In this document: positions 47,367 to 58,200 of the stretch, piece by piece
Layout of the letters: each line of letters starts with the position of its first letter
Position numbering within the stretch: position 1 is the first letter of the stretch
Source: Fennellomyces sp. T-0311
Lineage: Eukaryota > Mucoromycota > Mucoromycetes > Mucorales > Lichtheimiaceae
DNA length: 64,000 nt
NCBI GenBank assembly: GCA_025266875.1
Contig: JALLLT010000021.1
Span: 496,001-560,000 of the forward strand
Direction: 5' to 3'
Program-made: the position numbers and the translations under genes
Notes under the pieces: model-generated
Told to the model about the DNA's origin: nothing
Databases searched by the model: none
What the model saw: only the letters and a program-made list of their open reading frames with translations

Positions 47367-47716
47367 TTACGTATTTCGAAAGCCTCTATACTTCGCACGT
47401 AGCTGTTGACCTTTAATCACACCACCATATGTAATGACTGCGTCGTCTTCTTCGCAAGTGCGGTAATCTCTTGCCTTCTTCTTTACCCGCTCACGTTCCT
47501 CAGTAACATCAACAGCAGCGACCCCTCCCTTAACTGTTGTTGACAGGTCATCGGTGCTACTATATCACTTCGGCCATTCACACAGAATCCACCAATAGTG
47601 ACGGAACTTGAAGACCCCTCCATTGTGCTTCCCTGTATAGAACTGTTTGGTTTCCAGTGTCTTGAGAACAGCTATTAGACAGATGTATCACTTTGGCTTA
47701 CAACGAATCTCACCAT
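47367..47716 (-). CDS. Candidate small spliced protein gene (about 69 aa)
   Basis: No long open frame, but a consistent splice model: exon 1 is just ATG (47716-47714) followed by GTGAGA; exon 2 is 47632-47593; exon 3 is 47533-47367. All introns have GT-AG ends with CAG acceptors, and the phases fit. The protein would read MGSTMEGSSSSVTIVKGGVA, then AVDVTEERERVKKKARDYRT, CEEDDAVITYGGVIKGQQLR and AKYRGFRNT. The highly charged central helix and clean stop look coding. I do not recognise the family. The second intron is the weakest part, because its donor GTGGAT is not a consensus donor. Confidence 0.35.
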
Positions 47717-48139
47717 GTCTGTTTCGCTTTTTTTTTTTTCGCTATTTCAGTTTCAATTTTCAATCACGGTGATCTACGAAAAGCAAAGCTCCTTTCTTGC
47801 CCACCAGATATAAGTGTAAGGCCCTAGGCTGCACCAATACGGTGGTTAGCATGGTAAAGGAAAAAGATGCTGTGTTTAATATGCCACAACATGCCTGTAC
47901 TTTTTATTATTATCCGATCTCGTTAAGTGGGGAGTTCAAATTGTGATTCTCCAGATATAGCGAATAGATTCATCAGTGGAGATGTGTTTTAATAGCCTCA
48001 GTAGCCTATGGATAAAGTAGCCATCATTGTGGGAAGAAGGTTTACTCTGGATTAATGATTAGATCAGCGACAATCATTAAAGCACTGCTTTTATGATGCC
48101 GCACCTTGCGATGTGTCACACAGCACTCTTTTTCTCGTT
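47717..48139. other. Intergenic stretch
   Basis: Divergent region between the candidate small gene (-) and the hydrolase (+), with a poly-T run near 47730. No feature beyond promoter potential is visible. Confidence 0.4.
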
Positions 48140-49130
48140 ATGGTTTCTAAACAGCAAATCCCAGTAGCAGGTCTCCAATTGACCGTTTATGGCTTGGACG
48201 AGTACAAGGCTCTCGGTTCCGAGAAGCCTGTTGCTATCATGTTTGCCCTACACGGCCGTTTACGTAAGAAAGAAAAGTGTTCCCTGCCAAGTTTTACCCG
48301 AGACGCCTGATTACAATTTTTAATAGAGGATATGAGCAAAATGGAAGACATTAGCCAAGCATTGTGTGATTTGAATGGGAGTGGACGACAAAGTACAGAT
48401 CGTCATTTGATTGTGATTACTTTTGACCATCCCAACCACGGAAGCCGACAGGTTCACAGACTAGGCAACTTTGCGTGGAAGGAAGGACGTCACCAGAACC
48501 CGTTCCATGCCCAGGATATGTGGTCAATGTTCACTGAGTCTGGAAGAACTGTATCGGCATTAATTGATATAGTCGAAGACTACCTATTCGGTCCAACACA
48601 AACGAGCCGAGTTCAAGTGTGGGGTGTGATGGGCTTTTCTATGGGTGGCCATGCAACCTTCATGGCCGCTGCCAATGGTAACACACTAGTAGACACGGCT
48701 CCATAGCAACGCGACTCACCGTGTTTTGTCACCAGACCCTAGAATCAGTGTAGCCATTCCTATCGTAGGAACAGCCGATTTCCTGGGACTCTTGAGTGCG
48801 AGATTGGACGAATCGTCACTGTCCCATAGCCAATACCTCCCCCAAAAGTTCCGCGAGATGGTCCAGCAAAAGACCGCACACTTGGACAGCCAACTGAGCA
48901 AAACCAAGATATTGATGATGAACGGCCAAAAGGATAACGTTGTTCCTGCCAAATTCAATTACCAGTTTGTGGATCGTCTGGATAAAGCCCATCAAGGCAA
49001 GAAAGGACAGGACTGGGACTTTATCGTGGTGCCAGAGGTGGGCCATGCATGGTGCCCAACCATGGTCGATCTCAGCCGCAAATGGTGCGAGAAGTGGATG
49101 ATTCAAACGGCCCCCAAGGCGCATCTGTAA
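48140..49130 (+). CDS. Alpha/beta hydrolase (uncharacterised)
   Basis: Three coding exons: 48140-48263, 48327-48677 and 48736-49130, giving 289 aa. The fold signature is complete: strand plus oxyanion region IMFALHGRLQDMSKMED, then VITFDHPNHGSR; the nucleophile elbow VMGFSMGGHATF (Ser in GFSMGG, ~residue 147); the acid candidate MNGQKDNVVP; and the His candidate VVPEVGHAWCP near the C-terminus. It is probably cytosolic, with no signal peptide visible. The NPFHAQDMWSMFTESGRTVS segment looks like a cap or substrate-binding insertion. Family relatives are esterase/lipase-like, and the substrate cannot be told. An in-frame ATG nine codons upstream (48113) exists; 48140 was preferred because MVSKQQIPV starts directly before the first beta-strand. 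Confidence 0.85.
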
Positions 49131-49213
49131 ATAAACCCCATGCCTTCGCTGTAAATCACAGGTTTATTTAGTATATACATGGCTAATGCCCGACAGGAAT
49201 TCGCGTATTCGTA

Positions 49214-49663
49214 TTAGCCAGGGCCGACTTTAGGAATGTCGTAATGCTCGCTAAGTTGTTCGAGCTTGTTGTTGAATTCAGACACTTTTTCCTTGTGCGA
49301 TTTGGCCGCTGCTTTGGATACTCGGTCCATTTGCTAATTAAAGCCTGTCAGTATATATTCATCGATGCTTCTTGTAATTGCCACCTACTCTTTTGCGTTG
49401 CGCTTCTTCAAACTTCTTTTCAGCATCTGTTTTTTCAAACAAAGTGAATCGTTGCTTCTTGTTTTCGCCTCCACCGCCACTTTCTTGAATCGCCCGCTGG
49501 AGCTTCTCCTTGTCAGATTTCGACTTTTTCTTCTTTTTTCTACACGATGTGGGAATCAGTGTACTATCAGACATGATACGCGCACTAAATCTTACTTGAC
49601 GGACACGGAATCGCCGCCTTTGAACTTTAGCGATCCTTTACCAACATTGTCGTAAGCCGACAT
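49214..49663 (-). CDS. FAM32A-like protein
   Basis: Small nuclear protein; human FAM32A is a late-stage spliceosome factor that supports exon ligation. Start 49663: [20 protein letters not shown], then a Lys-rich tract [19 protein letters not shown], then [20 protein letters not shown], and a last exon reading [38 protein letters not shown] and a stop at 49214. The N-terminal YD-V-KG-LK-KG and C-terminal [18 protein letters not shown] blocks match the family end to end. About 110 aa in three coding exons; length is typical. Promoter DNA upstream (49664-49925) contains a CCAATC motif at ~49717. Confidence 0.93.
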
Positions 49664-49925
49664 GCTGAAGTTGCAGGCAAAAACGCTCAGTAGTCCGGCA
49701 ATATATAAGGCTTTTGGACCAATCAAAAGTCAGAAGCGGCTGACCGTTTGGGAGGGCTTCTCGAAGTTTCATTGTGCTTCAAAGTGCACTCTGCTTGTGG
49801 CGATTATGCCACTGTGCTTCAAGGGAGCTCCTTGCCAAACACAGGCAGAAGAGCAAGACAAGTTGGGGGTGGTGAGCTAGCTACTATTTATTGGACTTGC
49901 TCCACCATGTGCCATGGGTGATATA

Positions 49926-51231
49926 TTAAAAATTCTTCATTCTGTTGTTGTTATCGTACATGCGGTAGGCCACAAAGAGAACGCCTACAAGACCACCAGC
50001 CACCAAGAGCTTGAGCAGGAACGAGAAGAAGCCGCCAGAGCTCTTCTTATCCTTCGCGGAAGGAGCAACCTGTTGCCGTGAATGCGTCAGCACAGGAAAA
50101 CACAGCGCCACTGCCGACTTACCGGTACGTGTTCCTTTGCCTTTGCCATAAGCGTCTTGGTCGTAACACCCACAATGTCGTGATTATCTAGCAAGCAATT
50201 AAGCTTCTTTCGGAACTGCCATCAAGCCATTCGTCGTACCTGTCACTTCACCGGTGTGCGCAGTAAAGCCGAGATAGATCTGCTCGGGAAGCTGAACATC
50301 ATGTACCTTGAAGCATTCACTCCACTCATCTTCCTCGCGCCAGATCATCTCAAACTGGAGATAGTTGTTCTTGTAGTAGGTGAGACGAGCTTTCGTTGGG
50401 AACGACTTTGCTCTAAAGTTGGCCTGTGTGCATTGTGTGAGAAACGGGGGATGCGTGAACGGAGTGTCGGGCAAATATACCTCACAGCCAGCAAGTTCGG
50501 TCGAGCGTCCATCCTTGTCGTTGGCGTAAGACTTGATGCCATCGCCAAGCATGGCCGAGATGTATGGGAAGGTGTGGCGCTACGGGAGACGGGAGATCAG
50601 CCAAAAGCACGCACGCGAAAGCAGAAACATACATGTGCGCGTTCGTTGTCATACGTATCAAAGAAAACTCCAAGGCCTTCAAACTGGTCGGTCGAGCCAA
50701 AGACGGGTCCAGGAGTGGATCGCTGCTTGGTGAGCCAGACTAGTGGATAATAATCAGTGCGCCTGGTGCTACAACCCCCTCCCAAAGTCTCGGTTTCTAC
50801 ATACGTGCCATGCCATCGCCGTACAGATGGCCCGATTGTCCTTCCACGTTGAATTCGAATTCGATTTCAAAGTTGTTTGCTGTCAAAGGCTGCAAGAGCA
50901 TGTAAGGCACTGCCGTTTTCCGAGGAAGAATGGGCTTACCAGTCGTGACCAGAGGTAACCTTGCTGTGATTGTCGGTTGCTGGTCAAGCGAATGTGGCGG
51001 TTGGTGTTGATAATCGCATCGCCACCAAAGTCAAACCAACGATTCTGCAATTCATCGTCTGGGATTCATCAGGTACAAAGGCTCTCGAAGCAAAGCGGGG
51101 CTACGGTCGCGTTCAAACTTACCAATGTAAGGCATTGAGATGGAGTGTGTGCGCAGAGGCACCGAGGGTTGGGCAAGGGCGGTGGAGAACAGCGACAGCG
51201 CGCCAACAATTACTGCCAGCATCGAACGCAT
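49926..51231 (-). CDS. L-type lectin of the VIP36/ERGIC-53 family (secretory cargo receptor)
   Basis: Type I membrane protein that carries high-mannose glycoproteins between ER and Golgi. Start 51231: signal peptide MRSMLAVIVGALSLFSTALA, then the lectin domain: RTHSISMPYI, ELQNRWFDFGGDAIINTNRH, RLTSNRQSQQGYLWSR, FEIEFEFNVEGQSGHLYGDG, MAVWLTKQRSTPGPVFGSTD, QFEGLGVFFDTYDN, DGRSTELAGCE and RLTYYKNNYLQFEMIWREED. The GDGMAVWL and FDTYDN motifs carry the Ca/sugar-binding Asp and Asn. After a spliced linker (DNHDIVGVTTKTLMAKAKEH) the C-terminus has one transmembrane segment (FLLKLLVAGGLVGVLFVAY) and a short tail ending RMKNF. About six introns. Head-to-head with CAP2; the start codons are 123 bp apart. 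Confidence 0.92.
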
Positions 51232-51354
51232 CTTTTTTTGGTTGTTCGTCGAAAAGCAAACGCGCGAGTAATAGCACGGCAGGTGGCATTTTGTAAACCG
51301 GGCTTTAAAATTGAGTTCTCGCTTGCCAGCCCGTCCGCTGCTTCCAACTCTACC
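51232..51354. promoter_or_regulatory. Compact bidirectional promoter (lectin / CAP2)
   Basis: Only 123 bp separate the two divergent start codons, so both core promoters and 5' leaders lie here or overlap the genes. No TATA box of clear consensus is seen; a TTTAAAA string at ~51304 is the closest. Confidence 0.45.
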
Positions 51355-52399
51355 ATGGCACGTAATGAAGCCGCTGCTAACGACTGTCTGTTCTAACCCA
51401 TTGTTTTCTCCTTCATAAGGCTGACCAATACGACTGTGCGCTCGACTTGATGCGTCGACTCCCACCTCAGAATGTAGAGGAGAACTTGAACAAGTTACTG
51501 GACCTGGTGAATCCCGACTTGGGTGATGAACTTCTCTCGGCCATCGACCAGCCTCTCAAAGTAAAGCGCTGCCAACAGACAGGCAAAGACTATCTGATCT
51601 GCGATTACAACCGAGATGGCGACTCTTATCGGTACGTTTGCGTATTTGCCACGGTAACCGGAAAATAGGCCGTAACCTAGCGTTTTACTCTAGATCGCCG
51701 TGGAGCAACGAATACGACCCTGAGCTTCCTGACGGCGCTCTTCCATCCCCAACCTTGCGCAAGTTGGAGGTCGCAGCCAACGAAGCCTTCGATACCTACC
51801 GCGAAATGTACTACGAGGGCGGGATTTCATCCGTTTACACTTTTGACCTCGACGACAAGTTTGCAGTTGTTGTGTTGATCAAGAAGGGTACGGCATGATT
51901 CTTGGGTGTGCAAATGACAGTAAGCTTATCCGTGTACTTTTAGTGGGCGATGGTATCCGCCGAATGAAGGGTGCATGGGACTCCATCCACGTGTTTGAGG
52001 TTCAGGAACGCGGTCGCAACGCACATTATAAGCTGACATCGACGGTTATGCTGTACATGATCACCAACAGTCAGGATCTGGGCAACTTGAACTTGAGCGG
52101 AAGCATGACGCGTCAGGTAACCTACATCTTTTGGATGGCTGTGCAGGAACACTAAACCGGTACCCTAGTCCGAGCAAGATTTCCCAGTGGATGATCCATC
52201 AGCACACGTTGCCAACATTGGTCGCATGGTCGAGGACATCGAGCTCAAGATGCGAAACTCACTTCAGGAAGTCTACTTTGGCAAGACGCAGGATATTGTC
52301 AACGATCTCCGTAGTTTAGGTTCGTTAGAAGAGACTCGCAAGCAAGCGCGAATGCAGCAAGAAATTGTTGGTAGACTGATGGAAAGAAATACCCGCTAA
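51355..52399 (+). CDS. CAP2: F-actin capping protein beta subunit
   Basis: Caps barbed ends of actin filaments as a heterodimer with CapZ alpha. Coding exons: 51355-51357 (ATG only), 51420-51631, 51694-51887, 51944-52116 and 52169-52399, giving 270 aa. The protein reads [91 protein letters not shown] and [20 protein letters not shown], collinear with CapZ beta throughout. The first intron must start GC (ATG|GCACGT); the nearby GT donor gives an immediate in-frame stop. A GCTAAC branch site and TAAG acceptor support the intron. The alternative start at Met-11 of exon 2 would lose the conserved N-terminus. Confidence 0.93.
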
Positions 52400-53980
52400 A
52401 AATACTATCTTTTCCTTTGCTCTGGTATCAACTACCTGTCGTAACTGTTGACTGCATTACTGCCTTAACAAGTTGCCATGGCCCTTTTACTTTTCTGTCA
52501 TCCATTTACGTGTCCAGCAAAGCTAATCGTCGCAGAAGCGAGACTTTAATCTGTATCATAACGTCACACTTGGCACTGTGTGTGTTGCCCATTATACGAT
52601 GCATAATGTCCAAAACCACGATTCCTGATGTTTCCCGCTTACATGTCCTAGTTGTTGAGACCTTCGACTATGCATAAGCAATGGGTCAAAAATTGTTTGA
52701 AATCCTCTGTCTCTTTCAACGACACGAACCATGCGCTACTTAAAAGTCATGCTTCCGGTCAGGCGGGAGCAAGGAAGCAACCGGTGTGCAATGTCAAATT
52801 GGTAGGTGGCGGTGAGGAACGAGCACAGAAGCTTTATGCATGAACAGCAGCGGTATGACATAAAAGGAGTTTTATTCACGCAGAGCATAAGGTTCTACTG
52901 GAGTCATTACAAAAGCAAAGGGATCGCAATGCGTAGATCCATCTTACAGAGACAGATCGTGCAATGGATCAAAGAAAAGCCAGTCGCAAGACAAGCTTAT
53001 CTTTGTATTTATTTATCATTTCATTATTTGTTTAAAAAGAGGAAACCAATCATTGCCCGTAGGCTGCTCGACTTGCAATTGAGGCTTGCAGTTGTAACCG
53101 TGGTTTCCAGGTTTCGGTTGCAACCAGATTACTTTCGCATCTTTCAGGAAAAGCATGCTGCGGCAAAGAAGGAGCACAAATGCCGACTAGAACCGGAACA
53201 GGGAGCTACGAGTTCTCGTAAGAACAAGGAGTGAAGAATTACTATCGCGCATCGCCCCTCTTTTTATACCTTTTTTTGGAGCGGTGTCCCAAAAGAGCAC
53301 GTCACATATGGACAGAGGATGGGGACGGTTCCTTGGATCTCTAGTGTATGCAAGAAGTAACCATGGCAACCGATGTGCCAGCAAGTCGTGTTGCAAAGCC
53401 AGTGTCAATGCTGTTGTCCGCCAATAACTGTGTCTTAAAATGGTCCGGCTAATCTCACGGTCCGGTCTCCGTCTGTCTGACAATGCCCGTTGCGGTTACC
53501 AAAAAGGCACGAAGGCTTTATTCTCGAGTCCGTTATTTAACACCAAAACAAGTCACCCAGGCACGAGGCTTTCTTTGTTTGCGCCCAGGATTCAATGGAC
53601 GTTGACATTGGGGCATTTGGGCAAAGTATTTTATGATTTCGATAACCTTGTGACCGACCAATCTTGTCGCCTACCACTGCACAATGACCCACTTTAAGAC
53701 AATAAAGAAAAGATACGATAAAGCAAAAGCTGCGAGAAAAAAACAGCGAGGTAATCAAGGGACCACTGTATATTGATGAAATCTAATGCTGAAGTTTCTG
53801 GCCAGACTCTAAAAGAAAACAGGAGGAACATAGCAATGGAGAACGCAATGACAATGAACCGGCCCAAGGTAATAAAAACTTTAATGTGTATAAACCACGC
53901 TAACGTTTGTTTCTGTAGACACGGTTTTTGTCAAACACAAAAAAGACGCGTCCACGACGAACACAGTTGGAGAGCAACGT
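52400..53980. other. Gene-poor stretch left of the HNH gene
   Basis: Contains unrelated short frames. The largest (52806-53234, +, 142 aa, Arg/Lys-rich) lacks recognisable features. On the minus strand a TATAAAAAG box (~53264-53272) precedes short frames, one of which (53156 down to about 53019) reads KVIWLQPKPGNHGYNCKPQL and ends in a stop; too weak to call. A possible upstream exon of the HNH gene lies at 53773-53866. Confidence 0.4.
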
Positions 53981-55294
53981 ATGGTACCAATCCGACATCC
54001 AAGGTTGCCAAATACTATGCCTCCCCGCTACTTTGTTAACAAGGATGGTGTTGTCTGCTCGAAAACGAAAAAGGGAGAGTTCAGGGAATTGAAACCCATT
54101 AAGAGAGGAACAAATGACGGCAGTTACGTTCTCACCGTCGAAAAAGCCAGCACTTTCAAGTTGGAGGAAATCATGGTGTACACTTTCTCGGAGAACCAGT
54201 ACAACAGCGACAAGCAGTACATATTCCACAAAGACGGCAATCGGGAGAATTGTGCGTGGAGTAACCTTGCGGTCTACGACAACCTGGCTCCGCTACAAGA
54301 GCAAGAGATCGCCAGACTGGAGATGTTATACCCAGGTACAAAATACGCCGTAGTTCGCGACGTCCACGACACCCTCACATTCGAACGGTACCTCATCTCG
54401 AACACTGGAAACGTATATTCTCTTATCCGACGGGTGCATCTGCGCCCGAGAGAAAATGAATGCGGATATGTGCAATTCCAATTGCACTGTGATACCAACG
54501 CTGATCAGACTGTCCGTCATAAAGTCCTTTTTCTAAGTCACAGTCTTGTAATGCGTTCTTTCAAGGGACGTCATCCAGAAGACCTTGCAGTTACTCACAT
54601 TTACGGCGATAGACGCGACAACATGCTGGAAAATCTACTGTACGCGGATCACACAAAGAAAACTCGTCGACCTCGAAAAAAAACACAAGCAGCATCTGAA
54701 GAACAACGGAAAGCATCGACGACATTGCCACCATTACCGCCAGTCACTGATGAGACAAAATGGAAGACAGTCGGTGTCATTCCATGGACCGGTCTATCTT
54801 TTAGTCAATATGAAGTATCCGACATGGGTCATGCTCGCCACATCGGTGGATCTAGGCTTCTCAAATTGACACGTCAAACTGACGGATATACCGGTGTTAG
54901 AATGTACCACGATAATCAAGACTTGAAAACACGTCCAAAGTACATGAGAATGGCTCGCCTAGTAGCATATGCCTTCGTTGACGGCTATAGTGAAACACAG
55001 AATATTGTCAAGCATATTAATCGTGATCGATTGGACAATCGTGCACAGAATTTGGAATGGGTTTCTAGAGGTTGCAGCTCATTCAGTAGAAAAGCTCGTC
55101 AGGTGATAGTGTCACCTGTGGACGACCCAAAAACACAAAAGAAGTTTTCTTCTTTAAACAAGGCGCAATGCGAGCTATCTGACTATAGTTTATTCTATTG
55201 GATAAGCAAATATGGCGATTCGTTTACGAAGGAGGTCAGTTGGGATGGAGAGAAGAAAATGGCGTTAATTCATGTGCTTGCGCCCGCTACGTAA
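53981..55294 (+). CDS. Triple NUMOD4/HNH-like protein with IENR1/NUMOD1-like C-terminus
   Basis: Intronless 437-aa frame. Three related modules are visible. Module 1 (~15-100): RYFVNKDGVVCS and IFHKDGNRENCAWSNLAVYD. Module 2 (~110-228): RYLISNTGNVYSLIRR, LSHSLVMRSF and VTHIYGDRRDNMLENLLYAD. Module 3 (~258-362): WKTVGVIPW-YEVSDMGHAR, RLVAYAF and KHINRDRLDNRAQNLEWVS. Each has the NUMOD4-like Y-VS-N-G-V opening and an HNH-type H-x3-D/R-x2-N-x3-N-L core. The first HNH His of the R-LVA-AF helix is kept only in module 2. The C-terminus (~385-437, KKFSSLNKAQCELSDYSLFY WISKYGD) resembles the helical NUMOD1/IENR1 DNA-binding repeat of homing endonucleases. It may be a domesticated or decaying homing-endonuclease-derived DNA-binding protein; activity is uncertain. 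The N-terminus may extend upstream (in-frame codons VKHKKDASTTNTVGEQR). Confidence 0.8.
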   Translation: MVPIRHPRLPNTMPPRYFVNKDGVVCSKTKKGEFRELKPIKRGTNDGSYVLTVEKASTFKLEEIMVYTFSENQYNSDKQYIFHKDGNRENCAWSNLAVYDNLAPLQEQEIARLEMLYPGTKYAVVRDVHDTLTFERYLISNTGNVYSLIRRVHLRPRENECGYVQFQLHCDTNADQTVRHKVLFLSHSLVMRSFKGRHPEDLAVTHIYGDRRDNMLENLLYADHTKKTRRPRKKTQAASEEQRKASTTLPPLPPVTDETKWKTVGVIPWTGLSFSQYEVSDMGHARHIGGSRLLKLTRQTDGYTGVRMYHDNQDLKTRPKYMRMARLVAYAFVDGYSETQNIVKHINRDRLDNRAQNLEWVSRGCSSFSRKARQVIVSPVDDPKTQKKFSSLNKAQCELSDYSLFYWISKYGDSFTKEVSWDGEKKMALIHVLAPAT

Positions 55295-58200
55295 CAAATA
55301 GCAGGAATAAAAGTACATAGCATTGAAATATACCATTACATCAACACTACCGGCTATCTGCTCTATATATGTCATACGTACAGCTTTATGGCCAAGTTCA
55401 TATTGATTACCATCGTATTCGATATGTATACATTCTACTATAGGCTGTAGCTCGCTTTAGAACTGTTGTAAGATACACCGTTTAATGTTACATGCATTGT
55501 AACTTCCATCATATGGAAATAGCTCTTAGAATTACAACGCAGGAGATAAACTGTCTTGAAACGTAAGGTGAAAAACGAATGAAAGAGCCTTTTTCTTTAC
55601 GTGGCAAAAGTTTTCGTACTCGTTTAATACGAAGTCGGGTTGGCTAACCTCATTGTTTCACCTAGCAGAACCATGTACACGCATGATCATAAGCAATGTT
55701 GCCCAGCGACGTACGTAGCATCACTTAGAACAGATTAATCAGTAGCCTACTTGGATCCGTACTGGAGTTACCTAACTGAGATAGTATACGTATTGCTCGG
55801 AATCTTTTTTGTCATCTGCCACAGATGGTACGGGGATACGAAATAATTCGACCAAATTTTTAACCTGCGTATACTATGGACGAGGATACAGCTATGCGAT
55901 GAGTTAGTCACAGCTGGAAGCACATGCATAGTTAGCATTTTTCGAGAATTGTATCAAAAACATTGCGCTTAGACCTTCTAAAAGCAATGAGGAAGAAGTA
56001 CTTTGTACATACTGCTTCGGTGAGGCTTATTCTAGACAACCGATGGGGGAAGGGATACAATGGCATAAGATCTTTCGGCCAGACAGATTGACAACAGCGA
56101 TCGTTCAGGTCCACCAAAGTATTAGACGGATAGAGATACATATGCAGTCTTTATTGCCTTTGAGTCAACATGGCAATGAAAAAGTTTGAGTTATAAATGA
56201 GCTGATCTATGTACGTATCGACAAAATAGTCTCAAGAAATTGAAGAATTATCAATATGCGATGTGACGGTTTCATGTTTCTACGTATAGTTGAAAAAGTA
56301 TTGACTTTATTGGGAAGACTATGAGACCTGCCCCTATAGGGATGTGGTTGCTTTCTTGCGGTACAAATGTATATATATAATGAAATGGAGCTGATGTCAT
56401 GTTTGAAAAAACCTTGATTGGGAAAAAGACAGGCGTGTGAAGTAGAAGGCTATTATGAAGTAATGCGAAGGAAAGAACTGGGTAGGCATGATGCCAAATA
56501 AAGTTACTGAGGATATCAAATTGTGACCGCATTACGTGTGGTTTCTTGTGATTGTGGGTGCGCTGCCTTGTAGGGCCTCTTCTGGCGCCGGTTCGTTGTT
56601 TCTACATATATATCATAGCAGGGATACAGATAAAAGGAAGGTCTTAGTTATAAAGGTTTAAGTGAAATTTTGCTCTATGGGCACATACTATAAAGCATTG
56701 CACCGTGTAAACAAGTCAGGTTATTGCCATACACACAGTCATGGATTCCGATACATCAGTACGCAGATGCTAGCTTAATATTTGACGAAACGATTGGTGT
56801 CTTTGCTCTCTGCTGTACGTGTAAGTGTAATTAATAAAGAAGTAACCTTACTATTCTTATCATTCCGGTTAATAACGCGCTTTGATATCAAATAACGATC
56901 AATTCGTGGTTAAGTTGTTGGCAGATACATATATTGAAGATCTTTAAATGAATGTATCATGAGATACCCTTGTGATCAGCGAATTAAGGTGACGATAAAG
57001 TGTAGCGCATCGAGTAAATGTGGCATGATTAGCAAACACTATATAATTGCTGAACTCTTCCGTGGTACCACGCAAATTTACGTGTAAGATCAAGTTAATG
57101 TATTTTCGAATTTTGTAAGCCGCGGAACAGATCAATACAAAGTGCTTAGCATCTTTCCTTTTACTCAAGGGTCAAGCAATCATTTTTACAAGAGCAAATG
57201 CCTTACGAGCATGTACATTACATATTGATCGTTCGCCGAAAGTAAACCATCGACGGATGCAATTTAATTTCAAGTGGGCTTAATCCAATGGAAATTTGTT
57301 AGGTGCAGCTTTGGCATGAATTTCGTCACACCCAGTTACACGACTTTTTACGTGTTCGTTAGTTAAGCGATGGTAGTGAATGTTTGGAAAAGATCGTACG
57401 TTGTACAGATCTATTGCTGCAGTTTTAGAAGCTTACTTTATCAATTAATGGAGATGGCAAATAGATGGTATTGCTACTTGCCGAGATAGACTCCTACTTT
57501 ACCGAAACGAAAACGTAGTAAAGTATATTGAGCCGGAAAAAGACTTGAAAAACGACATACTCTGTCTGATATAATGAAAGCTGTCAGATCTTTTGTGTGA
57601 TGATCACGGAGCAATTTCTTAATTTAGATATTTTGATAAAGTAAATGCGATTATCCCACGGATGGTGTGGCCCAACCACTGTATTGTTCTTTTGTCAATC
57701 GATTACCCGGTCAACACAGGGCCCACCCAATATAAGATTACAACTGTTCCGGTATTCAAATTACGCTTAGTAAAAAATGTATGCTTCGAACAATACAAAA
57801 TTTATAATTCATGCAGAAAATGATCTGCTCCGTTGCCGGACAACAAAAACAAACGATGCGTCTGGATCCAGCAACAGTGATAGACACTGTGAGTGTATCG
57901 TGCTGGATACCGATGGCAAATTGCGGAGAGCTTATAATGTGGGTTCAATGAGTGCCCGGGCGCCTCTGAAACCCGGTTGTTATGAAAGTAGGGCGCAAAT
58001 CAGATGACTTATATTTGGACTGGCATTTATCAGACCACCCATTGCCGGGCCCATGATGCCACTTTCGGCGGAGTTTTTTCTGCTTACCTTTATATCACAT
58101 AGCCTGTGAAAAAGCAGGAGGTTCAACCTTTTCCAGTGCAACCTAGCAAGAAAAAAAAAACATGGCAACAAGTAAATGGGCAAATCTCGCGGAATCAAAA

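Noticed and set aside
52806..53234. 142-aa Arg/Lys-rich plus-strand frame
   Set aside because: No domain, no promoter cue and no splice context; a minus-strand reading is equally plausible.
57777..58007. 76-aa frame upstream of the PFK-2 gene
   Set aside because: No splice donor leads from it in frame to the Walker A exon, and no domain is visible; kept only as a possible location of an unknown 5' exon.
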